From Aliiroseovarius sp. F20344 (lineage in GTDB: Bacteria; Pseudomonadota; Alphaproteobacteria; Rhodobacterales; Rhodobacteraceae): a stretch of 64,000 nt of DNA. The DNA lies in the NCBI RefSeq assembly GCF_023016155.1, contig NZ_JALKBG010000006.1:372001-436000 (forward strand), written 5' to 3'. The translations under genes were made by a program, and so were the position numbers. Shown one piece after another: positions 33,908 to 41,660 of this stretch (its first letter is position 1; every line of letters starts with the position of its first letter). The notes beneath the pieces were generated by a model. That model was not told where the DNA came from and searched no databases. It saw nothing but the letters and a program-made list of their open reading frames with translations.

Positions 33908-35149
33908 TTAGGCCGCAGAACATTTCTTTCGGGATTTCACGTCGTCAATTGCTGCCGTTATGGCGTCGGCAATGAAATCGAGCTCAGGCTTCTTCAGACG
34001 CACAGGTAATCGGGTGTCGCAAGCCCGCGACAGCATCGCGCGTGTTTTTGGCAGTGGACCTTGATCTCCAATGAACTGCCAGTTCCAGAAGGCGCGGGCG
34101 TTGTCTTCGCTCATGCCAAAGACCTGGACGCTTACACCGCGTGATTTCGCAGCCTCTTGAAAGGCGCGCGTTTCATCATCCGTCACATCTATAAGGTTAA
34201 ACTGGATGGAATCTGGTGCACGCGTTTCCGGGACCAAAGGCGCGGGGACCGAAATCCAAGGGCATTTTTCAAGCTTGGCTGCCACATAGTCATGATTGCG
34301 CAGCCCGTCGGTGACGCGGCGGTCGAGTTCACCCAGTTGCGGACGAATAACTGCGGCCGAGAGGTTGGACAGGCGCGTGTTGTAAAGCGGCAGTTTGTTT
34401 TGCCAACGCGCAAAGGCATCTTCCAGATCGGTCGAGTTCTCGCCACGCGGTGTTTTGTGCTTTTTCCAGTTGTGTTCATAGGCGCCAGACATGATCACGG
34501 CGCGGGCGGCAAGCTCGGCGTCATCGGTGATCAGGATGCCACCTTCGCCCGCGTTCAGCATCTTATAGGACTGGAACGAAAAGCAGCCGATTTTACCAAT
34601 CGTACCGATCTTGCGCCCATGCCAGCGCGTGCCCAGCGAATGGGCTGCGTCTTCGATCACGGGTATTTCTGCCGCATCGCACAGCCGCATAATCGCATCC
34701 ATGTCCGAGGTATGACCGCGCATGTGGCTGATAATCACGGCACCGACGTCTGGCGTCAGCTTGGCCTCAAAATCCGTCATGTCGATGCGATAATTGTCCT
34801 GCACTTCGACCAGAACCGGGGTGCAATCCGCGTGTACAACGGAACTGGGGACCGCTGCAAAGGTAAAGGCCGGTATCAACACTTTGGTATTGCGTGGCAA
34901 GTCGAGCGCCTTCAGGGACAGAAACAGTGCAGCCGAGCAACTGGCCACAGCCAGCGCATATTTTGCACCCATCATCTTGGCAAACTCGGTTTCAAGAAGG
35001 GCAACGGGGGCATCTTCAGGGGCGGTGTAGCGGAAGAGATCACCTGATTGCAGCAGCCGGTCAATCTCAGCGCGGGCAGATTCTGGAATGGGTTCCGCAT
35101 CATGAACGTTCGGTGGTGTGTCCATCGCGGAGTGCGGGTCCAGTGTCAT
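33908..35149 (-). CDS. DegT/DnrJ/EryC1/StrS family aminotransferase
   Basis: A 413-residue PLP enzyme. The family's PLP loop is seen in ALAVASCSAALFLSLKAL, the Asp is in VIEDAAHSLGT, and the Schiff-base Lys is in CFSFQSYKMLNAGEGG. Most relatives aminate sugar nucleotides, but no sugar or polysaccharide genes are near, so the substrate is open. GAGGAG precedes the ATG at 35149; the frame is open for 47 more codons upstream. Confidence 0.87.
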   Translation of the reverse strand: MTLDPHSAMDTPPNVHDAEPIPESARAEIDRLLQSGDLFRYTAPEDAPVALLETEFAKMMGAKYALAVASCSAALFLSLKALDLPRNTKVLIPAFTFAAVPSSVVHADCTPVLVEVQDNYRIDMTDFEAKLTPDVGAVIISHMRGHTSDMDAIMRLCDAAEIPVIEDAAHSLGTRWHGRKIGTIGKIGCFSFQSYKMLNAGEGGILITDDAELAARAVIMSGAYEHNWKKHKTPRGENSTDLEDAFARWQNKLPLYNTRLSNLSAAVIRPQLGELDRRVTDGLRNHDYVAAKLEKCPWISVPAPLVPETRAPDSIQFNLIDVTDDETRAFQEAAKSRGVSVQVFGMSEDNARAFWNWQFIGDQGPLPKTRAMLSRACDTRLPVRLKKPELDFIADAITAAIDDVKSRKKCSAA

Positions 35150-35407
35150 GCTGTCTCCTCTTTCGACGCCTGCCTTTTCGGCTTTTTCGAAAAGCAATTT
35201 CATAAAACATAAAAGAGACATGTGAGTCTGGCCAGAGAATTCGTTAGCTTCTTGAGGGCGAAATCTCTGTTTTTGTTGTGCTGTTGTCACATAAATTCAG
35301 GGTGTCGCGTTGAACGTGCGAGGGAATAGAAAACACACCCTCACACCAGCAAGCTTGTGAGACCGACTATTGCAAAGGAGTTAGGTGATTTCTCAGTCGG
35401 ACGGTGG

Positions 35408-36079
35408 TCAGGACTTCAGAACGGCTGCCATCTTTTCGGCGAAAAGCGCGTTGTCCGTCGTTGTTTCCAACGCGTCCACGGCTTTTTCCAGCAGATCATC
35501 CGGCACATTCCCGCGCCCACGATGCTCGATCAGCCCGGCAACAAGTGGCGCTGTGAATTCCGGGTGAGGCTGAATGGTCAAAATCTTGTCGCCGATCATC
35601 ATCGCTGCGTTCTCGCAAAAATCGGTTGAGGCGATGATCTCGGCCCCGGCAGGGGTTTCAACGACCTGATCCTGATGCCAGGCGTTCAAGGCCAGAGACG
35701 TGTCACCGAAGTCATACTCGGTACGTCCCACAGACCAGCCGCCATCAAATTTCTCAACCTTGCCACCCAGAGCTTGCGCGATGATTTGATGCCCAAAGCA
35801 TACGCCGACCAAGGGTTGCCCTGCGTCACGAATATCGCGGATCAGGGCCTCTAGCGGGGGGATCCAGTCATGATCCTCATAGGCACCGTGTTTTGATCCG
35901 GTGATTAGCCAACCATCGGCGGCGTCCGTGCCGGACGGGAATTCACCATCCACGACCGAGAAGATCTGAAATTCAAAACCGTGCCCATCCAACAGGCGGG
36001 TAAACATCTCGCCGTAGTCACCAACGCTGTCGCGCAGTTCGTCAGGGGAATGGCCAGCTTGCAGAATGCCGATTTTCAT
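35408..36079 (-). CDS. Class I glutamine amidotransferase domain protein
   Basis: A 223-residue stand-alone class I glutamine amidotransferase. The nucleophile is Cys94 in GVCFGHQII, with His172 and Glu174 in PHPEF completing the triad. No synthetase domain is fused. It is the last gene after an amino acid ABC operon on the same strand. Such proteins often act on gamma-glutamyl compounds. The TTTGATCAAA palindrome 12 bases upstream is also found beside the glutamine-synthetase-like gene at the window's start. Confidence 0.87.
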   Translation of the reverse strand: MKIGILQAGHSPDELRDSVGDYGEMFTRLLDGHGFEFQIFSVVDGEFPSGTDAADGWLITGSKHGAYEDHDWIPPLEALIRDIRDAGQPLVGVCFGHQIIAQALGGKVEKFDGGWSVGRTEYDFGDTSLALNAWHQDQVVETPAGAEIIASTDFCENAAMMIGDKILTIQPHPEFTAPLVAGLIEHRGRGNVPDDLLEKAVDALETTTDNALFAEKMAAVLKS

Positions 36080-36090
36080 ATTGCACCGGA

Positions 36091-36100
36091 TTTGATCAAA
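36091..36100. promoter_or_regulatory. Perfect palindrome TTTGATCAAA, second copy
   Basis: It lies 12 bases before the amidotransferase start codon and is identical to 821-830. Its place between two genes of one direction suggests an internal regulated promoter or operator. Confidence 0.4.
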
Positions 36101-36167
36101 TTACCGAAAAGTCTTTTCTGACCTATCCGAGCTTCGGAATTTGAGCAAGTGCAATCTTTCGCAAAGA

Positions 36168-36974
36168 TCAGCGGAATAAGGTGCGCATGAAGCTTGGGCG
36201 TCGGATGGTGGCCTGTGGAAGATGGCGATTCAGCCGTTTCCCAATCATGCCATACACGGTGATGACCATCAGCGTCAGCAGGATGAAGTAAAACGCCAAG
36301 ATCGGGTAGGGGATAAACGGGTTGAATGTCTTATCCGCAAAGTAGCTGGCGTAATATAGCGCGTCGCCCTTTTGACCACGCACAGGGAAGCTTGAGAAGC
36401 TCACAAGCGCGGTTCCGTGAAACAGAAAGATCGCTTCGTTCGTGTATGATGGCCATGCCAGACGCAGCATCGTGGGCCACGTGATGCGTTTGAAGCGGTT
36501 CCAACCGGTGATCCCATAGGCATCCGCAGCCTCCAAGTCGCCCTTAGGGATGGACCGGAGTGCGCCATAGAAGATCTCGGCGGAATAGGCGGCCGTGTTG
36601 AAAAACAAGACCAACGTTGCGCCCAGCCAAGCTGACGTCAGCGGCTGGAGGATTGGGAAGCTTTGCTTGAGCGAGAGGAACACCGCGTAAGCGAAGAAAA
36701 ACTGAATAAACAGCGGCGACCCACGGAACACGTAGATGAAAAACTCTGCCGGTTTGCGCAGCCAGCTGTTGGTGCTGTTCTTCGCCATGGCCAGTCCCGT
36801 GGCGGCAAAGAAGCCAAACAACAGCGCGACAAGCCCGTAATAGACGTTCCAGATCATGCCTGATCCGATCAGCGTGAATTGTTCACACAGCGTATAGTCT
36901 TCGCGCGGCAGCAAGCGTTCGCCATAGCCGATCGAGCGTAATGCGTAATCCTGGATGGTTTGTGCGCAGCTCAT
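36168..36974 (-). CDS. Basic/polar amino acid ABC transporter permease (HisM-like)
   Basis: A 268-residue permease. The family's first-segment pattern IGSGMIWNVYYGLVALLFG and the later AEIFYGALRSIPKGDLEAAD (EAA loop) are clear, with about five membrane segments. A hydrophilic N-terminus of about 35 residues precedes them. It overlaps the second permease by four bases (ATGA) and forms the heterodimeric channel with it. Confidence 0.9.
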   Translation of the reverse strand: MSCAQTIQDYALRSIGYGERLLPREDYTLCEQFTLIGSGMIWNVYYGLVALLFGFFAATGLAMAKNSTNSWLRKPAEFFIYVFRGSPLFIQFFFAYAVFLSLKQSFPILQPLTSAWLGATLVLFFNTAAYSAEIFYGALRSIPKGDLEAADAYGITGWNRFKRITWPTMLRLAWPSYTNEAIFLFHGTALVSFSSFPVRGQKGDALYYASYFADKTFNPFIPYPILAFYFILLTLMVITVYGMIGKRLNRHLPQATIRRPSFMRTLFR

Positions 36975-37855
36975 TGGGCAGCCTTCCTTTGGGCTTCACC
37001 CGCAGCGGTTGCCTGACCATGGGACAGCCGCACCGTGATACGCTTGAACACACGCTCGCTTACTGACGTGAGCATCAAGTAGAATACCAGCAGTCCGAAG
37101 AAATAGTAGGCGTGCCAATTGCCATGTGGGTAGTCCGAGAACTTAGGGCTTTTGGTGGCACCCAGTTCCCGTGCCCAATAGACAATATCTTCGACCCCAA
37201 GCAGGAACAGAAGTGGGGTTGCCTTGATCAGGATCATCCAAAGGTTTGACAGGCCGGGCAGGGCGTAAACCCACATTTGCGGAACGAGAATGCGCCAGAA
37301 GGTTTGGCGATGCGACATGCCATAAGCTTCGGCCGTTTCCAGCTGCGCACGCGGAACGGCTTTCATCGCGCCAAACAGAACGTTGGCTGCAAAGGCTCCG
37401 AACACGATTGCAAATGTCAGGACGGCAAGGGAAAAGCCATAGGTCTCGTGCACCCATTGGGGGCTGGTCGAGAGCGGCAATTTGGCCTGAGCGCAGACGA
37501 CGAAATCGTTGCCTTGTCGGATCGGCTCGGACCAGTCAGGGCATTTTGCCTTGTGGCGTAGATATTCAAACGCCTGATCCAAAGCGATCACGAAGAACAT
37601 GAAGAAGACGATGTCCGGGACGCCGCGCACAATGGCCGTGTAGCCCTTGCCAAGAAGGCTTAAGGGTAGAAAGCGGGACCGGGCAGCGGTGGCCCCGGCA
37701 AAGCCAAACAAAAGCGCCACGGGCGCGGTGATTGCCAACAACACCAATACTGTCGCAAAGGACGAATAGAACGCCATGTGCTTGCCTGTGGTCAGGTAGC
37801 AGCTCAGCCATTGAAGGCCTTCAAGCGTAGAAGGATCGGTGCAGTAGGAAAACAT
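36971..37855 (-). CDS. Basic/polar amino acid ABC transporter permease (HisQ-like)
   Basis: A 294-residue permease with about five to six membrane segments, a long periplasmic-side insertion (about 90-125) and the EAA loop GAMKAVPRAQLETAEAYGM. It follows the binding-protein gene after a 68-base spacer with a strong hairpin, and overlaps the HisM-like gene by four bases. Confidence 0.9.
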   Translation of the reverse strand: MFSYCTDPSTLEGLQWLSCYLTTGKHMAFYSSFATVLVLLAITAPVALLFGFAGATAARSRFLPLSLLGKGYTAIVRGVPDIVFFMFFVIALDQAFEYLRHKAKCPDWSEPIRQGNDFVVCAQAKLPLSTSPQWVHETYGFSLAVLTFAIVFGAFAANVLFGAMKAVPRAQLETAEAYGMSHRQTFWRILVPQMWVYALPGLSNLWMILIKATPLLFLLGVEDIVYWARELGATKSPKFSDYPHGNWHAYYFFGLLVFYLMLTSVSERVFKRITVRLSHGQATAAGEAQRKAAQ

Positions 37856-37883
37856 CGCGCGTGCAGAGTGTCCGCTAGATATA

Positions 37884-37915
37884 CAGGGCCCGCATGCGTT
37901 TGCACACGGGCCCTG
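37884..37915 (-). other. Hairpin between binding-protein and permease genes
   Basis: CAGGGCCCG (37884-37892) and CGGGCCCTG (37907-37915) pair perfectly. The transcript continues without a T run. In ABC operons such hairpins commonly protect the binding-protein mRNA so that it exceeds the permease mRNA; I infer that role here. Confidence 0.55.
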
Positions 37916-37923
37916 AAATTACA

Positions 37924-38646
37924 TTACCACTGAGAAGAAACTTCCCACTTGGCGATCATGGTGTTCAGCGTGCCATCGTCTTTCATCGACTGAATGGCTT
38001 TGTCGAACATTGCGCGCAGTTCGCCATCGCTTTCGCGGATGCCCATACCGACGCCACCGCCGATTTGCTCCATACGCTCAAGCAGCATCAGACCATCAGC
38101 ACCAACCATGGTGTCGAGGAAAGATTTGTCCGCAAGAACAGCATCAGCTTCGCCGTTTTTCACAGCTGCGACGGTTTCTTCCGGGGTTGCGAATTCAACC
38201 AGCGTCCAGCCTTGCTCGGCCACAAAAGCAGCCTGAATGGTGGTGGCCTGAGCCGCGACAACAGCTGAAGACGGGTCTACGTCAGCCGACATAGCTGCGT
38301 AGGCCGAGGGATCTGGCGGGGTGTAAGCTTGGGTGAAGTCGATGACTTCGTCACGCTCGTCTGTGATCGACATGCCCGCGATGATGGCGTCGTAGTTGCC
38401 GGATACGAGGTTTGGAATGATGGTGTCCCATTCGTTCTTAACCCATTCGCATTTCAGCTCGGCGCGCTTGCACAGCTCGTCGCCCAATTCGCGCTCGAAG
38501 CCGTCGATTTCGCCGGCATCGTTTACGAAGTTCCATGGTGCATATGCACCCTCGGTGCCAAGACGCACGGTTTTGCCGTGGCCGTCAGCCATTGCGAAGC
38601 CAGCCGTAAGGGCCAGTGCCGCAGTCGAGACGATCAGTTTTTTCAT
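37924..38646 (-). CDS. Basic amino acid ABC transporter substrate-binding protein (ArgT/HisJ-like)
   Basis: A 240-residue periplasmic protein with a signal peptide (MKKLIVSTAALAL, cleavage near AMA at 20). The lysine/arginine/ornithine family pattern is clear: GTEGAYAPWNFVNDAGEIDG, then NEWDTIIPNLVSGNYDAIIA and MSITDERDEVIDFT. The two-permease operon also fits a basic amino acid importer. The exact ligand is not certain. Confidence 0.92.
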   Translation of the reverse strand: MKKLIVSTAALALTAGFAMADGHGKTVRLGTEGAYAPWNFVNDAGEIDGFERELGDELCKRAELKCEWVKNEWDTIIPNLVSGNYDAIIAGMSITDERDEVIDFTQAYTPPDPSAYAAMSADVDPSSAVVAAQATTIQAAFVAEQGWTLVEFATPEETVAAVKNGEADAVLADKSFLDTMVGADGLMLLERMEQIGGGVGMGIRESDGELRAMFDKAIQSMKDDGTLNTMIAKWEVSSQW

Positions 38647-38684
38647 GATTTACTCCCTGGTTTCATTGGTTGTTTAAACTTGTC

Positions 38685-39503
38685 TCAAACGGGTTGCGAG
38701 TGAGACAGGAATTGCTTCAAGCGCTCGCTTTTCGGATTGGTGAACAGCTTTGCCGGGGCGCCTTCTTCTTCGACCAGACCCTGGTGCAGAAACACCACGT
38801 GGTCTGACACGTCATGGGCCATGCGCATGTCGTGGGTTACGATGATCATTGTCCGGCCTTCGCTGGCCAGATCCTTGATCACCTTGACCACTTCCTGTTC
38901 AAGTTCCGGATCAAGCGCCGACGTCGGTTCATCGAACAGAAGCGCTTTGGGTTCCATGCACAGGCCACGCGCAATCGCCGCGCGTTGTTGTTGGCCGCCA
39001 GACAGTTGCGCCGGATAGACATCGCACTTGTCCCCGATGCCGACCTTTTCAAGATATTCGCGGGCTTTCACCTCGACCTCGGCCTTGTCGCGGCCAAGGA
39101 CAGTCACCGGGGCTTCCATCACGTTTTGCAGAATGGTCATGTGCGACCACAGATTAAACTGCTGGAACACCATGGAAAGGTTTGTGCGGATCCGTGTGAC
39201 CTGCGCGCGGTCTGACGGGTGCCGGTTCAGGCCATGGCCCTTCCACTTGATCGGTTCGCCTTCGAAACGAATGTCGCCTTGCTGGCTTTCCTCAAGCAGG
39301 TTCGCACAGCGCAAAAGAGTGGATTTTCCGGATCCGGATGATCCGATCAGCGACACAACATGTCCCCGCGGCGCAACCAAATCGACGCCTTTCAAAACTT
39401 CCAGCGAACCATAGCTTTTATGCAGGTCGCGGATTTCGATCACGTATGAAGTGTCGGCGGTATCTTGGTCAGTATTGTCGCGAGGCACGAGTGGTTCCGG
39501 CAT
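38685..39503 (-). CDS. Basic amino acid ABC transporter ATP-binding protein (HisP-like)
   Basis: A 272-residue ATPase. Walker A is GSSGSGKST (54-62), the Q-loop VFQQFN, the signature LSGGQQQR (167-174) and Walker B ALLFDEPTSALD (187-198). The first 20 residues are an extra hydrophilic tail, and no good ribosome site precedes the ATG at 39503, so the true start could be later. It is the first gene of the ABC operon, with striking direct repeats about 90-120 bases upstream. Confidence 0.9.
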   Translation of the reverse strand: MPEPLVPRDNTDQDTADTSYVIEIRDLHKSYGSLEVLKGVDLVAPRGHVVSLIGSSGSGKSTLLRCANLLEESQQGDIRFEGEPIKWKGHGLNRHPSDRAQVTRIRTNLSMVFQQFNLWSHMTILQNVMEAPVTVLGRDKAEVEVKAREYLEKVGIGDKCDVYPAQLSGGQQQRAAIARGLCMEPKALLFDEPTSALDPELEQEVVKVIKDLASEGRTMIIVTHDMRMAHDVSDHVVFLHQGLVEEEGAPAKLFTNPKSERLKQFLSHSQPV

Positions 39504-39590
39504 AAGTCAGGTTTTGTGAGCACCGAGTAGGGAGTAAATCCTTCTGGATTGCAACGGCGAAATGACGGGGAAGTCGCGTAAATACGGGTG

Positions 39591-39626
39591 GAATGTCGGA
39601 TTGAGTAGCAGAATGTCGGATTGAGT
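39591..39626. repeat. Two exact 16-bp direct repeats, 20-bp period
   Basis: GAATGTCGGATTGAGT occurs at 39591-39606 and again at 39611-39626. The 20-bp period places both copies on the same helix face. They lie about 88-123 bases upstream of the ABC operon start, in the 213-bp gap after a TerB gene. A tandem operator or activator site is the likely meaning. Confidence 0.6.
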
Positions 39627-39634
39627 CCGATGTG

Positions 39635-39651
39635 CTCAACACGGGGTTGAG
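39635..39651. promoter_or_regulatory. Inverted repeat CTCAAC-N5-GTTGAG beside the direct repeats
   Basis: The perfect 6-bp arms (39635-39640 and 39646-39651) carry the same TTGAG element that ends each direct repeat, so one protein may read all of these sites. Confidence 0.35.
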
Positions 39652-39716
39652 ATGCGCGGGATCATCACGCTCTGCTTTGACCGCAGAGGGAATCAAGCCA
39701 AATTTGGAATTGTACC

Positions 39717-40157
39717 CTACGCGGATTTCGCGGCCCGCTGTCGCGCCAGATTGCTTTGCATGTCGCTAATTCCAAGGAACTTGGGAATCATCCTCATCAA
39801 CGCATCTTCCTCGGATGCGCGTTCGCCATCGGCCAAAACGATGGTCCAAGCGGCTTCAAGAATTGCGATGCGGTCTTCCAGAGGAACGGCCTCTTTCACA
39901 GCGTTGGTGAAACGGATCGTGTCAGGGGCTTCAGCCTCAAGCTCTTCTGCTTGTTTGCGAAGAGCCATTGCCGCGTCGCCTGAAAGTCCGTGCCGCTGCG
40001 CAAGGATGCGGTCGATGGCTTGCTGTTCTGAGGGATCATAGTCGTGATCTGCCCGCGCAAGGCGCACAAGTATGGCCGCCACGGCAAGACGCGCATCGCC
40101 GTCTGGAAGCGGCTCGACTATCGGTTGGGTCAGTTTCTCAAGGATTGATCGGAGCAT
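39717..40157 (-). CDS. TerB-like family protein
   Basis: A 146-residue all-helical protein. The TerB/DjlA-type pattern is seen in VAAILVRLARADHDYDPSEQ and in WTIVLADGERASEEDALM, the two acidic turns that form a metal-binding site in TerB. The start is MLRSILEKL at 40157; the frame is open 15 codons further. A paralogue lies at 41187-41567. Its role is unknown; no other ter genes are present. Confidence 0.8.
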   Translation of the reverse strand: MLRSILEKLTQPIVEPLPDGDARLAVAAILVRLARADHDYDPSEQQAIDRILAQRHGLSGDAAMALRKQAEELEAEAPDTIRFTNAVKEAVPLEDRIAILEAAWTIVLADGERASEEDALMRMIPKFLGISDMQSNLARQRAAKSA

Positions 40158-40207
40158 TCGTCTTACTTGGGTGCGGCACGCAAGATGCCAAGCCCACCCC
40201 ACTTCAC

Positions 40208-40501
40208 TTAATCGTCATAGCCTTCGACGATGATCAGATCGCAGATCGCCACATCATCACGGAATTTCTTTGCGGCCTGATATCCGTCGCTGCCATAGCA
40301 ATCGCGGGCGGCTTGATAGCTTGGGAACTCGATCACAACGTTGCGTGAACGCGATGTGCCTTCAACCGTTTCGAAATCCCCGCCGCGTACGATGAAGCGC
40401 GCGCCATATTCGGCGAAAGGGGCGGCGTTGGCTTTCACGTAGTCCATATATCGGTCGAGGTCTTGTACATCAACGCGCCCGATCCAGTATCCTTTAGCCA
40501 T
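40208..40501 (-). CDS. DUF1330 domain protein
   Basis: A 97-residue dimeric alpha/beta-barrel-like protein with MAKGYWIGRVDVQDLDRYMD, FIVRGGDFETVEG and the family's VIEFPSYQAARDCYGSDGYQ. The start is the second in-frame ATG at 40501, which sits behind AAGGTGG. Function unknown. Confidence 0.88.
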   Translation of the reverse strand: MAKGYWIGRVDVQDLDRYMDYVKANAAPFAEYGARFIVRGGDFETVEGTSRSRNVVIEFPSYQAARDCYGSDGYQAAKKFRDDVAICDLIIVEGYDD

Positions 40502-40515
40502 CTCTGCCACCTTTT

Positions 40516-41190
40516 TCAGTTTGTCAGAGCTTCCAGTGAATAGCGGATGTCGTCAATCGCAATTCCGCCCGGATCACGATGGGTCAGAGTAATGGCGTGG
40601 ATTGGGTGTGAGGATAGGAAGCCAAAGTTCTGAATGCCCGTGTCCGGGAAGACTTCTTCTTCGTGCATCAATTCGCCATTGGCATCGAAGAAGTGCAGCC
40701 AGATGGGACCGGGGGCAGGGCGGCTGCCCAACGGGTCGCTGTAATCAGCATGAAGGCGCAGTGCGAAGGCGGAAACGGGCAATTCGAAATCGAAGGCCAA
40801 GGCACCCTCGCCTCGGCCAGAGCGTTTGGCGAACCCGTCAGGACCCAACGGAAAGGCGGCGTTTGATCCAAAACCGGCGTGATAAGCCACAGCCAAGGAT
40901 GCTTCGTCCCCCACATAGACGGAGATCGGAGTTGTTGGAGAGCCACTGAGCACATCAAACCCATCCCTTCCGTAGTTCACCTGCCCCGCAAGGCCTTCTC
41001 CAAGCGTCATTCCGGGCGCATGTAACAGCCCGTGGATGGCTTGGCCGGGTTCAGGAATGGTGGGGAAGGCTTCGAAATCCAACAGGCCTGCGGTTTGTGC
41101 CGCGACAACATCATAAGGCGCTGAAACCACGGTTTGCGCCACGGCCATGTTCGCGGAAAGGCACAATGTCAGGAGCGCCCCAAGCCTCAT
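40516..41190 (-). CDS. Secreted protein of unknown function
   Basis: A 224-residue protein with a signal peptide (MRLGALLTLCLSANMAVAQ, cleavage after VAQ or AVA). The rest is beta-rich and without cysteines; GIAIDDIRYSLEAL near the end resembles the final strand of PEP-CTERM-associated jelly-roll domains, but there is no sorting tail. Its ATG overlaps the stop of the second TerB gene (ATGA), so they share an mRNA. Confidence 0.75.
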   Translation of the reverse strand: MRLGALLTLCLSANMAVAQTVVSAPYDVVAAQTAGLLDFEAFPTIPEPGQAIHGLLHAPGMTLGEGLAGQVNYGRDGFDVLSGSPTTPISVYVGDEASLAVAYHAGFGSNAAFPLGPDGFAKRSGRGEGALAFDFELPVSAFALRLHADYSDPLGSRPAPGPIWLHFFDANGELMHEEEVFPDTGIQNFGFLSSHPIHAITLTHRDPGGIAIDDIRYSLEALTN

Positions 41191-41567
41191 TTCACCGTGA
41201 TTTCACTGCGTGGCACACCCGTTGCATCTGCCACACGTGTCACCAAATCCGCTTCTTCATCTCGCAATACACCATCAGCCAATGACACCTGCCAAAGGGC
41301 GGTGATGACCTTCACGCGCTGCTCAAGCGGCATGGTGCCTTGAACCAATTTCGCCAGTCCTTCGGTTGAGCCTGCATCTATCTCATGCTGTTCGCATTCC
41401 GCGCGCAGTTTGGCCGCGTCAATTGGCTTCAAACCATAGTGGCGGGTGAAAAGACGGTCGATCCGGGCGATCTCGGCCAGCGCATAGTCCGCATCCGCAC
41501 GCGCGAGCCGCACGAGTAGAACACCCATGGTGCGCTGTGCATCTTCGGTCCAGTTGGGTTCAGTCAT
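41187..41567 (-). CDS. TerB-like family protein, second copy
   Basis: A 126-residue protein similar in plan to the one at 39717-40157: VLLVRLARADADYALAEIAR and LWQVSLADGVLRDEEADLV are the two acidic helices. It begins at MTEPNW (41567), ahead of the pyrG terminator, and overlaps the secreted-protein gene by three bases (ATGA). The two copies are divergent, so any duplication is old. Confidence 0.78.
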   Translation of the reverse strand: MTEPNWTEDAQRTMGVLLVRLARADADYALAEIARIDRLFTRHYGLKPIDAAKLRAECEQHEIDAGSTEGLAKLVQGTMPLEQRVKVITALWQVSLADGVLRDEEADLVTRVADATGVPRSEITVK

Positions 41568-41610
41568 CGGGTTCTCCCTATTGATCCTGACCCTATTGAA
41601 GCACATCCGC

Positions 41611-41638
41611 AAAGAAAAGGGCGGGGAGAACCCCGCCC
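41611..41638 (-). terminator. Intrinsic terminator of pyrG
   Basis: GGGCGGGG (41619-41626) and CCCCGCCC (41631-41638) pair around AGAA, followed on the minus strand by TTTTCTTT. It lies 22 bases after the pyrG stop. Confidence 0.88.
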
Positions 41639-41660
41639 GTTTGTCCATTTGTGATCTGCG

